A stretch of 64,000 bases of DNA from Lumbricus rubellus (taxonomy: Eukaryota > Annelida > Clitellata > Crassiclitellata > Lumbricidae). Both the position numbers and the translations under genes were made by a program. The notes beneath the pieces were generated by a model. That model had not been told where the DNA came from and did no database searches. It saw only the letters and a program-made list of their open reading frames with translations. The stretch covers positions 32,065,869 to 32,129,868 of the forward strand of contig OX243824.1 of NCBI GenBank assembly GCA_945859605.1. The letters are read 5' to 3'. Shown piece by piece: positions 17,542 through 29,224 of this stretch. Position 1 is the stretch's first letter, and each line of letters opens with the position of its first letter.

Positions 17542-20500
17542 TCATTTGACTCCTAGCATCGGTGAACCAGTTTCAATGTCCTGTTTCATGTCTGAGACGT
17601 TTCCCGCGTTCTGTTCAAAGCCACCGATACCGGACCATTGGTCATACAAGTTTTGATTCGAAGTAGGCTTATCCGGGACCGGAACCGGGAGCAAGATCAG
17701 CAGATCCACGGACTCGGATTCTGGCTCTGTGTCGAATCCTACATGCTTATCCTTCTTTAGAACAGCATCACCAGACGATGTCTCGGCATTAGAATCCACA
17801 TTCCTATTCAAGAAATCCTCTTTTAGAATCGAAACATTGTTTGTAAATATTTCATTCTTTTTCTCTTTGTCCATGTTGTTGTTCGGATGTTCTTCCGGGT
17901 GTTCTTGTCCATCAGGATTCGGTTGCTCTTCCGGGTCTGGTACCCGCTCGAGTGGTAGATCATACATCGGCCACACCTGGTAGAAGTTCTTGATGATTTC
18001 GTCCAGTTTGCTCTTGAAGCTGACGGTCCCAATCTCGATGTCCGGTCGCTCTGGCTCCATGAACTGTCGCAGAATGGCCGGCAGGAATCCTCCAGCGAGA
18101 GTGGCCAGCATCTGATTGGTAGATGAGATCTTGTAGACCTCACCGAAGGAGAGAACAACAATGAAGACGAAGAAGATGAAGAGGAAGATCTTCAGGAACT
18201 GCTTGATCCCGAACAGGAGACCACGGTAGACTGGACCTGGGACCCCGGCCACTTTTATCTGGCACACCTCGTCGAAGAGCTTCTTCGGAATTCGGGGCAT
18301 ATCTTCGTTGTCGACGAACAGCACCAGATCGTTGATGAACCAATGACGTGCAGGCTTCTGCGTGACTTCATCCGGGGATTCGTATGCCCCCTGTTCGCTC
18401 ATCTCCTGAGATTTGAATCCTCGATTCTCCTGCAGGTTGGAAGGTAGACTGGTGATCTTGTCGAGGTCCTTGATTCGTCCTTTGACCTCGTTGAAGAGCG
18501 CCTTGTTCAGCTTCAGGTACTTCTTCTCGACGTTGTTGAAGCTGTCGCAGCTGTAGACGACGATTAGTATGACGAGCGAGACGTACTTGAGCAGCGTGCT
18601 CGCGTTGACGATGATGCCCATCATCGTGAAGACGATTATCTCAACGAGACATCCCAGACATTCGGACAGAATGAGAAGAATGGAGAAGAGGGACAGGACG
18701 CACAGCGTTGAAGCCAACATGTTTTCGATGAATCTACGGGGTCTGCAAGGTCCAGGTAGAACGATGGTTGATGCCAGTGATGCGGAGTCAGGTTGAGATT
18801 TGCGCTTTATCTTATCCAGGTCCACCTCACCCTCGAAGGATGGATCTTCCTCCGTCTGTTCGAAGTCAAGAGTCTCGTCCTTTTTGCTCAACCCATTGCC
18901 AAAATAGGACGATGCTTCGAACCGCTCTATAGTCTCGTCGACCTGCCTCTTGTCGCGGTACGTCCTCACGCCTGATCTCTTCTTCTCCGTTACCGTGACC
19001 ATCCGTCTCGAATAGAAGAACATCCGAATCGTCAGGTAAGTCAGCGGTAGAGAGTATAAGGCAAACGCGACGAGTGTGATGGGAATGACGATTGGCCAGT
19101 AGACGAAGGCCACAAAGAGACCGCAAACACCAAATCTCTGGAACGGCCAAATGACGTTACTGACGAGCATGTGAAGAACACGGAACCAGGACAGGTTCTC
19201 GAGGTCTGAGAAGGACCCGACGAGAATCTTGCGGAACCGTCCCTCCTCGCTACGTCTCGTCATGTAGACGAGAATGATGACTGTGGCGAAGTAGAGAATG
19301 TAAATGACGGTGAAGATCCAATGTGAAGGCGTGAAGAAGTGGATGAGACTGTTGTCAAGGTTCTCCTTCAGTCCGACCTTGTAAGTCGCTTCTTTCCTCA
19401 ACAGTACTTCAGCGTATTCGTAGCTGTAGAAGATCCACAGTCGAACGTACCACGGGAACGGTATGCAGACGGCCATCAGAGCCAAGCCGACCTTGCGCCA
19501 GAAATGCGACCACGGAGTCACCCGGTCGACACAGGGACAGCTGGCAAACATGTTGACCGTACAGCAGGCCTGGAACGGTCCCACGTTTCTTATCTTGCAG
19601 TAGAAGATTGCGCGACCTATGCTGCGCCAAAGTCCCACCGGAACACGGTTCTCTGTCAGCAGTCTCTTGTAGCTGACGAGAATGTCGTACTGTGGAATCT
19701 GGACGTCGAATGGCTTACCCAAAGTCGGATTCAGCTCTCTCAATGAATTTGCGAGTTTTGGAAAGCCTTTGTCCGCACGCAGAGCGATTGTCCTTTCTGC
19801 TTTGATTTTAGGGAGTTCCGTATCGAGTGTAGCAATAACAACCTTCTTCTTAAGCGGTTCCTTGAGCTTAACGACGTATGGAATGCTCTTCCTGGACAAC
19901 TTTCCCACGGCTGACGTCAGCAGGAGTGGACCAAAGAAGATGACGCCGAACCTCACAAGCATCAACATCGTATACAGGAGATTAATCCAGAAGTTCCCGG
20001 CGTCCGTTTCGACCAGATCATCTGAAGCACCTCCGCTGCTCTTGAAGCACTGATCCTTGAACTTTGCATAGCCATGAACGTCGACGATCACCTCGTGACA
20101 GATTCTCTCCTCGCCTTCGAGCATCATCTCTCCCGTGTCCTTGAAGTCACGGCTGAGAAGATACAGCAGCTGATCGACCACCTGCTCCTCGTTCATCCCG
20201 ACGACACAACCGCTTGGAGTGTCCTCCATCTCCACAACCAAAGCATCTGTTCCAAAGCTGAGCGTTCGGAGGGAGAGGATGCCGTAGTTGAAGGCAAGTG
20301 ACAGGAGGGTCTGTCCGTGTCGGGACGACGCCCTTGCCCACGACTCTAGTTTGTAGGCATACCTGGAAATGGCCTGCAGTGGATTGACGGAGTAGTTGGT
20401 AAAGACGAGATGGTACTCCAGCAGTTTGACCTGCTCGTCGACGATTAATGTTCTGATCGTTTCGTGAAGGGTGGAGTCCACGGCCGTCAGCCGACAGATG

Positions 20501-20808
20501 GAGCTGATGTTGTTCGGGGTTTTACTCCTATTGCTTGGAGTTGAATTGTTTGAGTTGAAGAGTTTCATCGCAGACGATTCAGTTGTAACGTCAAAGGTCC
20601 CATCCGATCTATGCACACTGCTATCCAAAATGTTATTTTCTGATGTGATTGGAGTGGTGTTACGGCTCATGCTGACTGAGCTGTTTGTTGACTGACTATT
20701 GTTGCTATTGTCGTTGTTTGTAGTGACATTTGAGGATGCATCAGTTCTCCACAGTAGCATCGTGATGCACCACAACGAGATCAGATGGCGAAGAATGTTG
20801 CGATCCAT
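17542..20808 (-). CDS. Uncharacterised multipass membrane protein, 1088 aa, single exon
   Basis: An uninterrupted frame from ATG (20808) to stop. Residues 1-24 look like a signal peptide (LISLWCITMLLW). A Ser/Thr/Asn-rich, probably N-glycosylated stretch covers 25-100, and an extracellular region with Cys105, 201, 237 and 254 follows. Hydrophobic segments lie near 274-300, 438-460, 495-516, 556-598 (two), 694-735 (one or two), 738-754 and about 875-900: roughly eight membrane passes. A Cys-rich stretch (ACCTVNMFASCPC, 414-426) sits between the first two. The C-terminal 190 residues are acidic, Pro/Asn-rich and probably cytoplasmic. The GLLFGIKQFLKIFLFIFFVF region followed by YKISSTNQMLATLAGGFLP seems the most conserved-looking part. 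I do not recognise a named family; channel, transporter or adhesion roles are all open. Lack of introns beside multi-exon neighbours could mean a retrocopy, but no stops or frameshifts are present. Confidence 0.82.
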   Translation of the reverse strand: MDRNILRHLISLWCITMLLWRTDASSNVTTNNDNSNNSQSTNSSVSMSRNTTPITSENNILDSSVHRSDGTFDVTTESSAMKLFNSNNSTPSNRSKTPNNISSICRLTAVDSTLHETIRTLIVDEQVKLLEYHLVFTNYSVNPLQAISRYAYKLESWARASSRHGQTLLSLAFNYGILSLRTLSFGTDALVVEMEDTPSGCVVGMNEEQVVDQLLYLLSRDFKDTGEMMLEGEERICHEVIVDVHGYAKFKDQCFKSSGGASDDLVETDAGNFWINLLYTMLMLVRFGVIFFGPLLLTSAVGKLSRKSIPYVVKLKEPLKKKVVIATLDTELPKIKAERTIALRADKGFPKLANSLRELNPTLGKPFDVQIPQYDILVSYKRLLTENRVPVGLWRSIGRAIFYCKIRNVGPFQACCTVNMFASCPCVDRVTPWSHFWRKVGLALMAVCIPFPWYVRLWIFYSYEYAEVLLRKEATYKVGLKENLDNSLIHFFTPSHWIFTVIYILYFATVIILVYMTRRSEEGRFRKILVGSFSDLENLSWFRVLHMLVSNVIWPFQRFGVCGLFVAFVYWPIVIPITLVAFALYSLPLTYLTIRMFFYSRRMVTVTEKKRSGVRTYRDKRQVDETIERFEASSYFGNGLSKKDETLDFEQTEEDPSFEGEVDLDKIKRKSQPDSASLASTIVLPGPCRPRRFIENMLASTLCVLSLFSILLILSECLGCLVEIIVFTMMGIIVNASTLLKYVSLVILIVVYSCDSFNNVEKKYLKLNKALFNEVKGRIKDLDKITSLPSNLQENRGFKSQEMSEQGAYESPDEVTQKPARHWFINDLVLFVDNEDMPRIPKKLFDEVCQIKVAGVPGPVYRGLLFGIKQFLKIFLFIFFVFIVVLSFGEVYKISSTNQMLATLAGGFLPAILRQFMEPERPDIEIGTVSFKSKLDEIIKNFYQVWPMYDLPLERVPDPEEQPNPDGQEHPEEHPNNNMDKEKKNEIFTNNVSILKEDFLNRNVDSNAETSSGDAVLKKDKHVGFDTEPESESVDLLILLPVPVPDKPTSNQNLYDQWSGIGGFEQNAGNVSDMKQDIETGSPMLGVK

Positions 20809-23800
20809 TATGTCTGTGTCGTTTAGAGTTTGATGGCTATGATGAGATCATGGAAAGAATTTCATGGAGAGAATTTAATGGAGAGGCGACCGCGTTGAGA
20901 AGATTCATCTATAGCGAACGAACAAAAAACAAAACAATTATTATTATTGATTATTTATTTTTTATTTTTTTATTGCCCGAGGTAGGGCCTATAGTAAAGA
21001 TCCCCCATGTGTCTAAATACCAATGCGTGTAGGCCTACTGTTCTATGATGAATTGTAGACTATAGATGCAGTGTTCTTATCAATCAGCAAATGGCTGAAT
21101 ACACAGAAGACTTGTAGCAACAAAACGTCACGGACATTTGACTCCGAAGTCTGTTATCTTAGTCCACTCGTCTACCAATGAAATACAACTTTTGCAATTC
21201 ACTAGGCGAATATCGGAGAGCGAACACGCCGTACAGCTCTGCTCACTTAGGCTATAATTACATGTATGCCTGATAAGCCTCTGTTGTCAATTAGCTTTCT
21301 CTGAATGAACTGGCTCTGCATGGCGGCCATCTCTTACAGGTGAACCCAACATGCCTTTGTCTAATGTTAAGCTCAGAATATAGACTATTCTCTTTTGTAC
21401 GCTTTGTCCATTGGTTTCCAATGGCTTCAACAACAGTCAATAGCTGGACAAAGAGAGATCTAATTATGCATTTGAAATACATCACTGCTCGCAGTTTGCA
21501 CCTTCCTATCTCGAGTCTTTCTCAATTGAGAATGTGACACTGTGTAGGCCTACAGCAGACAACTATAGTCGTTGTCGGATTTTGTTGAAAGGATTTATAG
21601 GCCTACCATTTAAATATAACATCGCAGAGCCAATTAACAAATTAACAACTAGCAGTTTAAAGTTTAAACTTCAGGTCAACAACGAAATGAAATCATGTTT
21701 TATAGACTAAATACAAAATTGTAGGTAGCATCTGCAGTTTTAGAAAGTTCGATCATTTTAATTTTTTTCTATCCAATATTATTTGTTTCTGATAATAAGC
21801 CCTTAAGATAGGCCTACTTTAGAGGACCGTGGCTGCTCTGCCTATGGTCCTGAATTACTCTCGTAAGCCCAGGACCAACTCAAAACAAGGTTATGATTTG
21901 CGATCGAAATTCTTCTTTTTCTTCACGATCTGTGGGCTGAAAACCCGTAGGTGTCCACTGCGCATTTGACTACTTTCTTCCAAGATTTGCCTAGGCCTAC
22001 TGGATTTCTATCGTCTCCTTTTTACCTCAAAGTATTGAAAGTTTCTGCACCAAATCGTCCGACCCTCCTCTTTAAGGATTATTTTCTGGTTCTGTTGGAG
22101 ATAGAATGTAGTTTTATCTTTAGAGTTCTTTTTCTTAGCCCTGTCCCTCTCCCGAGGTAGCCTACCTGCTGGGCAGCAGATCGATGGAGTCCTGCTAGGT
22201 TTATTTTAAGGCGACCTGTTTTCGCCTTGTCACAGTTCCACCAGTTGTGTTATGCAGTTTTTATTTGAGAAGGCGACGCCACTCACCTTCCCACTACACC
22301 CTGGTGATCACTGCCGCTGTTCGTCCACGATTCGTCAGGAGAAAATCCCTCGCTTATTATTTTCGCAGCCACCCTTCTTACTGAAGGCCATTGCGCTCTC
22401 CGTCACCTGTGGACGTGCTGGGTAGCAGTACAGCTCTGTCCCCAGCGATCGAAATTACATAAGCACATGACGCTGACGGATGAGAAAAGCGATAACAAGG
22501 TCAACTACAGACCTATCATAAAACACGACACAGGATCGATAGCAGACAGAACCTACCTGGGCTTCCTCAAAACTGATAGGCTATGTAGGCCTTCCTTTAA
22601 AGATTTGTTGACTAATAGGCTATATCTCACGATAGCTTTCGCTCAGGCCAACAGACTGGACCAGTGAAAATGTCTCAATATAATTATAGACTATGTTGGT
22701 TATCTGTCCTGTCCATTTCGCTTTTATGGACACTTCGCCAATCACGAACAGTCTACAACTCCTCTTTAGCGAAACTCCAATTTAATTTACGACCAGTCAT
22801 TGTGTTTCACTGTTTTAACAGCCTTTATAAAATTATTCACCTCGCGAAGCAATTAAAGCCATGTAGTAGCGAAGCAATTATAGCCATGTAGTAGGCCTAT
22901 TAACCTATGTCTGAATGAGCATTAAAACGTGAGGTTGATAAAAAAAATATTATGTACAAACTCTTGTTGACTTGTGTCTTCATAATTTATGTCAAGTGGT
23001 GTAACACAGTTGTGTAGGCATGTACAGCTGATAACAGGTCACGATTACAGAGACCTATACACAATAGATAGACATTGTTATTACTGATCAAAGTTCAAGT
23101 CATGAACACTTTTAAGCCAAACGAATGTTCGACTATAATAACTTGTCGGCACAGTCCTACACTGGACGACAATTTTTCTCACAAAACGCCAGGACTAGGT
23201 AGCTACATACAGAAAGGTTGATGGCTTATGCATTTTTAGTGTTTGGCCTATATAATTATAATAATAGGCCTATTGCAGATATATTGACTGCAATAAGTTT
23301 TAAACTTCAAGCTAACAAAAAAAGATGGTGCGTATTGACCTACGAATGGTACGATCATCCTAGTTCGGCTAAGAATTGCAGCGAAAAATGTTTTAGCGAG
23401 AAACTGACTCTGTAGGCTACTGTAACATGCTTGGCTGACAAGAGAAATTCTGGGCCGCTAGAGAGAGCAGTCATGGGCGTCTAAACTACCGGTTTTATCC
23501 TAGGGCACAATTAGAAAAAAAATTTACAGACAAATTAAAGTGATAAACGTGGAGGTAGGCTGGTTAGGCCCACAATTTTATATTTATAAATAAATACGAT
23601 TTTATGCAGTTGTTAGGAGTCAGGACAAATAGCAGCGAGTGAACAGACGTGACTAAGCTTAATTTTACCTCTCACGTGCTGATTTTAAACCATGCGTCTT
23701 GCGTTCATTTGAACTCCACGTGTGCCGTCATGACATATGCTACAATGTACGTTAGCGCAGGCATCTCGATAGAAGATCGACTACAAATCCAAAGTATTTT

Positions 23801-24065
23801 CATCGAGACGCTCACTCTGTCTATGAATAATAATAATTATTATGATGCGACTAAGCTTACTCTGGAACAGATAAACATGCAAGTAGGCCCTATTTCCACT
23901 GGAGTAGAATCGCTAAACTCAGTCGACACGAAATTCCCTGTTGTCGCGCCGTGTTCACGTTCTCGCAACGTCGCATTGGCCGCTTTTAAAAACGAGTCTT
24001 TAGTATTTTGTCAATAGGCCTACTCCTTCTCTCGCATTAACAGCCGAGATCGATGGTTAGATCTA
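20809..24065. other. Intergenic region, 20.8-24.1 kb
   Basis: No gene recognised. Many TAGGCCTA-type octamers occur. The stretch at 21930-22450 is unusually GC-balanced and could be an old repeat or UTR. A 122-codon frame at 23649-24017 has no family resemblance. The region presumably includes the promoter of the membrane-protein gene. Confidence 0.5.
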
Positions 24066-25369
24066 CACTGTGTCCGGAAAAAAGGAACCCATTTTGTAAA
24101 TATGATAATAAATAGTAAATATTAATCGATTTTTACAATTCAAAGACCGTTTTTATCCTAACATATTTCCCTAGCAATTGTGAAAATATAAAAGTTCCGG
24201 TTCAAATAATGACGTCATTATGACGTCATTTGCACAAAAAAGTCAAATTTAAGAGATAAGTGCACAAAATCATCCAAAATTTCAATATTTTCATGATTTA
24301 ATTTATCAATAATAAATGTAAGTTTAATTTTATTTTTATATCTGAATTTTGTCAGACTGCAATGTGTGGTCAAAGTGTACACCTTTGGCTTCAACGTACA
24401 TGTAGGCCTAATCTTCAAAACGGTCGCGCTAATAGCCAACAGCAGCATCCATCAGTCTCCAAATCTTATTATCAGCGGGATTTAAACGGGCGGCCGTTTG
24501 GCGGCCAAAGAATATAGGAGGAATCAAGGCCGTAGCCAGGATTTGATTTCGGGGGGTGTTTCTTCTGAGCGGAGAATTCTGAAGACCTTTTTTAGTCAAA
24601 GGAAACGGCTTTTTTAACCATTTTTCGCCTAATTTCATGTTTTTTCGATTATGTGCTAGTGAATGCATTATTAGCCTATGTTATAAATTTTTCATGGGTG
24701 TTTCATGTTTTTTTCATATTTTTTACATCATGTGCAGTGTTGTTGAAAGTATCGGGCAAATGTACTTAAGTAAAAGTAAAAGTAAACTGGATTTTAATTA
24801 CTTAAGTAAAAGTAAAAGTACTCATCACAAATTTTACTTAAGTAAAAGTAAAAAGTAGCCCCTTGAAATAATACTTTTTAAGTAAAAAGTAAAAGTAGGC
24901 TACCGAGTCTTTCTATAAGCTTAATTAACTCAATCGATTATTAATTTATTAATCTTCAAAAATACTAAATTCTCGAAATGGCATTATGGCACTTATCGTT
25001 GAGTCTACATGTAGTACGCACGCTTCCGGTTCATTGTTAGCACAATGCACAGCTGAAGAGTCGTTCTGCTGCAGAAATGGCAGTGCATTCAGCGTGCACC
25101 ACCCATCGAAAATCTATTTTTAGGCATGCAAATTTGAATAAGCTGTGTTAGCTTAGCGAAACGAAACGTTAATTAGCGCTTTGAAGTAACGAAAATTGCA
25201 ACGAGTGTCGCATAAATTGTAACGAAGTAAAAGTAGCCTACTGAAATATGGGTAAAATGTTACTTCGTTGAAAGTAAAAGTATTTCATTTTTTGATACTT
25301 CGTTACATGTGAAAGTACTCAAACTTTTACTTAAGTACAGTAACGCGTTACTTTTACTTCGTTACTGTA

Positions 25370-27764
25370 CAATAGACTGGTCCAAAATCATAAACTTCCT
25401 CAGAGTTGTGCTCCACAACCCTATATTTGTTCTATGTCTGCCCAGTATTACATCTAACAAATTTGAGAGCAATTGATGAATATCTAGTTGGTGCTCAAGG
25501 TCATGGAATTTTCACCATTGAATGCATGAATTCGGTAATCTGCATAGAAGAACAGAGAACAGATTTGGGGTTGAATTAAAACATAAAATTGCAGCAAAAA
25601 AATAAAAAGGTTTCAAAATGTAGGATGTTGCTATGGAAACACTAGAACTCTTCTTGAACAGCACCTTCAGTGTCATTCAATCTCCTCTGTAATCTTCATC
25701 AACTTGACCTTGGAGCAAGACGAATAGGTCTTCCCATGGCGTTTCACGAGCTGAAGAAGGAACTGCTTCTTCTGCTATTAATTTTCGTCAGTGCTGACTT
25801 CAATCAATCAATAAATCAATCGTAATTTATATAGCGCCCCTTCAAGGTGCATGTACCTACCCAGAGGCGCTCCAGACCGAGGTCAAGCGAAAAAGAGGTC
25901 TTCAAGAGTTTGTGAAATTGGGAACAGCTTGGGAGGTGTCGCATAGTCAAGGGAAGTTCATTCCTGGTTGTTGGACCAACCACAGAGAACTAGCATCTCT
26001 GCATTGCTGCAGAGTGATTGAAAGAAACCATAAAGTCACCGTGGACAGCAGAGCGCAGTGCGCGGCGGCATGTGCAATTAGAAAGGGGAGGAAAAGCTCA
26101 CACAGATAAGAGGGTGCCCAGCCTGATAAACATCGCCACACTGTACTGTTACAACAAAGCAAAGACTTGCTCAGCAGAGTTCTTCGCAACTGTCATGACC
26201 GACGCTGCCATCCAGAGATCCCCATTGAAGGGATTGTCGCACCATTCCTCAGGATTCCTTACCAGGCAAGCTTGAGTCTTCCCATCTCCATTCAAGACCA
26301 GAATGTCAAAGATGACAGTAGCTCTCTATGCGAAACAGCATGCAAGTCTAAGAGATTCAAGGGACTCAGAAGGACGGCTGAGGCAGTTCACAGAATTGAT
26401 GGATCGTAGAAAGGCAGAGGTTTGCTACCAACAGTGTTTTGACATCCATTCAAATTCTGTTGTCAAACAACCTCGGAGTCTTCTTTTTGATGGTATCCTT
26501 CCAGAGTCGCCTCCCAGAATGCCGGGTAGTGATTTCAAACACTTCCACGAACTAGATTTTGGAGATGGTGCAGACCCCAGTCATCCAGTGTGCTGAAACA
26601 GGTTTTGGCTTGTTCTAAACCAGTTCCACGGTCAATTTTTGGAACTCCCAGTAAGGTCTCTTCTCCGTTTCTTGTGATGAATACTGCAATTCCGTCTACT
26701 GTTCGTTTCTTGCCAGTAGAGTCAGATAACAGTTTCCCTTCCTATGCCGGTGCAGTCACTGCAGTGAGACATAGTCGATGACCTTCATGTCCATGCCTTC
26801 AGCCTCTCTGATGTGGATTTATTCGAGTAATAATAATCTGCCAAATTTCAATAACTTTGAAATGGTTAAAGCTGCAACTTCTTTGAGTGCAGACTCTCTC
26901 TGGATATTAACGAGCATTAGAAGTCGAAGAAGTCGTTCACATTCGTTGGAAGATGACTCTGCCATGGCATGCAGTTACTCTGTGCCCTTCCCCATCAGCT
27001 AAACTTCAGAGCCGCTTCTTGTCTTTACCATTATTACAATTTCCACTGGGCAAAGATAAAATTGACTCTTTCATCAGCTGGATAAAGTTTGGCACGCCAG
27101 TATGACTTCATTTGCAATTAAATACCAAAGTCAAGTACATCCAGTAGTAGCCAATTACTTGCGAAATCGGAATGTGAACAGACACCAGATTTCTTGCAGT
27201 TGCTGTTTCTCAGGTAAATTCAAGAAAATGCAGTTTTCGAGTTATGAAAAGGCATATTTGCAGCTGTCCTGAAAAGTCTCTACTCAACAGACAGTCATTA
27301 TAATAGGCCTAATGGTCACCACCAACTTTCTGCAGCAGCAGTGGAAACCTCATGCTTCTATCTGCTCCACTTCTTAAGTTATGTTACGTTGAATATGGCT
27401 TCAGAGAACATTCCGTACAATTCAATGCAAATTTTCACCTGGTTGCTCACTTTAATATGATATATCTCAGTCAGTTTTCAAAATATCTCAATAAAATGTT
27501 GTATATGTGCTTCCAAATGCTGGGCAAATACATTGTAAATTTTCAGCAAAAATTAAAAGTGAGAGTGGGAAGATCTGGTTGATCTGACATGGAATGACCC
27601 TATTATAGATATATTGGTTGACCTTGAGCACCAACTAAACATGCTCCAATTTGCTTCAAATTTGGTCCACATCTCACTTAGGCGAGGTAGAACAGATGTA
27701 GACTTGTGGAGACTAGTTCTGATGAAGATGATTTTTTGCCATTGTATCGTGGACCAGTCTACTG
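25370..27764. mobile_element. Nested TIR element, layer 4 (TA duplication)
   Basis: Inverted ends CAATAGACTGGTCCA and TGGACCAGTCTACTG, TA duplicated at 25368-25369 and 27765-27766. It sits a few bases inside the right end of layer 3. Its 2.4-kb interior has decayed frames (25912-26600) I cannot assign to a transposase, and a LINE fragment (layer 5). Confidence 0.8.
25803..26190 (-). mobile_element. Nested LINE 3' end, layer 5
   Basis: The minus strand reads VWRCLSGWAPSYL, later FHKLLKTSFSLDLGLERLWV, then GGGGCGCTATATAAATTACG and an (ATTG)n tail. This parallels the LINE 3' end at 35490-35936, so it is a 5'-truncated copy of the family that shares its tail with SINE family A. Interior frame damage is present. 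Confidence 0.65.
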
Positions 27765-28337
27765 TACAACACTGATCATGTGCTAGTAAATGCATATTTT
27801 TTTACATTTTCCATTTCGGGGGGTGTTCAAACACCCAAAACACCCCCTAGCTACGGTCTTGGGAGGAATGAAATCCGGAGTCTCCTTAGTCAACAGTTCA
27901 ACAGTTTAACGAGCTCAGTGAGCTGGAGCGCCGTCTTGTTGAAATGTTTATTAATCCGAGTATTCCCAAATATCAGGCATCAATTCTATATGGAGCAGAC
28001 AATCCCTGTAATAAGCTGCATTTATTTTCACTCCTGGTTCTATTAAATGGATTTCCGTTTTACCAAAAGCCAATAAAAAATCAGCCGAAACCATGCATGA
28101 CTGGACGGCGAAATGAAATTTAATGCAAATGACGTCATTTTGACGTCATCATTGTGACTTGAACTTTTATATTTTCACCAGTATTAGATAAATATGTCAG
28201 GATTAAAATGTGGTTTGAATTGTAAAAATCTATGAATGTTTACTATTTATTTTCATATTTACAAAATGGGTCCCTTTTTTCCCGGACACAGTGTATATTT
28301 AGATTGAAACGCGTTCACACATGCGACACGTTGTGAC

Positions 28338-28470
28338 TCAGTGGCGAGACAGAGACAGACAGACAAGCAGAGACAGACAGACAGATAGACAGACAGATAG
28401 AGAAACAGAGATAGACAGAGAGGCAGAGGAAGAGACAGAGAGGAGACAGAGACAGTGACAGAGACAGAGA
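28338..28470. repeat. (GACA)n/(GAGACA)n microsatellite
   Basis: Imperfect GACAGACAGATA and AGAGACAGAG units. Confidence 0.88.
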
Positions 28471-28844
28471 CTGTTATGATGGGACTTACCTGCACAGGTG
28501 TTTATCAATGCGTTCACTGACTTATTACATGACTGTATTCATAGCGCATTGATTATTGTCGGCCTACAGAGTCTGAGGCCTTTGTTCGATGGCATAGGCA
28601 TAAAATGTTATGACCGAACGGTCTCTTTCATTCACACAATCATGTACGTACTCTATCACATGGCACACTGCTAATGCGTTTAATCTGTGTTTCTTCATTG
28701 ATGCATAATACATTTAGTTCGAACCATGTGCGCCTTAGAAATAATTTCACCTGGACAATTATTATTATTAATATTTCACATGGACTTACTATTCCACACG
28801 CAATCCTTGAACATAATAATGAGATGAAACAGCAGGGAAAATCT

Positions 28845-29100
28845 CTCTCCATCTCCCGCTCTATTGCTCTCTCCCCTCTGTCTCTGTCTCTGTCTGTCTC
28901 TCTCTGTCTCAGTCTTTGTCTCGGTCTCTGTCTCTGTCTCATGCAGTCTCTGTCTCTCTCTCCCTTTCTCGTTTCTCTCTGTCTCTGTCTGTCTCTGTCT
29001 GTCTATTTCTCTCTGTCCGTCTCTGTCTGTCTGTATGTTTCTCGCTCTTTCTCTGTCTGTATGTCTGTCTGCCTGTATGTCTGTCTGTCTCGCTCCACCA
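28845..29100. repeat. (TCTG)n/(CT)n microsatellite
   Basis: Imperfect CTCTGTCTCTGTCTG units. The Ser/Leu/Cys/Val open frames in all three plus-strand readings are repeat translations. Confidence 0.88.
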
Positions 29101-29224
29101 GTCTCTTCGTCTATATTTTTCCGGTCTTTCCGTCATGTCTATCTTTAGGTTGCTTTCACACTTTTAAAACCTATTCTGTCTTCCCTCTCTCTTTAGATAA
29201 TAATTATTAATTTATTATGTTGTT

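Larger units (their letters stand above)
24735..27774. mobile_element. Nested hAT-like element, layer 3
   Basis: Ends CAGTGTTG and CAACACTG, with an eight-base duplication ATCATGTG at 24727-24734 and 27775-27782. Its body is rich in ACTTAAGTAAAAGTAAAAG repeats on one side and their inverse (25260-25365) on the other, a classic miniature element. No coding. Confidence 0.85.
24525..27861. mobile_element. Nested hAT-like element, layer 2
   Basis: Ends CAAGGCCGTAGCCAGG and CTAGCTACGGTCTTG (reverse complement CAAGACCGTAGCTAG). Eight-base target duplication GGAGGAAT at 24517-24524 and 27862-27869. The left end recurs at 1577-1612. Confidence 0.8.
24066..28293. mobile_element. Outer TIR transposon (TA target duplication), host of a nest
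   Basis: The ends are inverted repeats about 180 bp long beginning CACTGTGTCCGG, with TA on both sides (24064-24065 and 28294-28295). The TIRs contain a TGACGTCA-rich inner part. TA duplication suggests the Tc1/mariner-like or a related group. Its own interior is short; most of the length is later insertions. No transposase frame was seen. Confidence 0.85.
28294..29224. other. Intergenic, two simple-repeat tracts
   Basis: A GACA/GATA-rich tract at 28338-28470 and a TCTG/CT-rich tract at 28845-29100. Otherwise unremarkable; no gene seen. Confidence 0.7.

Noticed and set aside
17542..20808. DC-STAMP-like protein family for the 1088-residue membrane protein
   Set aside because: The general layout is reminiscent, but I could not find the expected Cys motif or other clear signature, so no name was given.
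23649..24017. 122-codon frame as a gene
   Set aside because: No recognisable domain, no supporting splice sites, average composition; probably chance.
25912..26600. Plus-strand frames inside the layer-4 element as transposase
   Set aside because: Short, overlapping and broken, with no catalytic motif visible; part of the stretch is better explained as a reverse LINE fragment.
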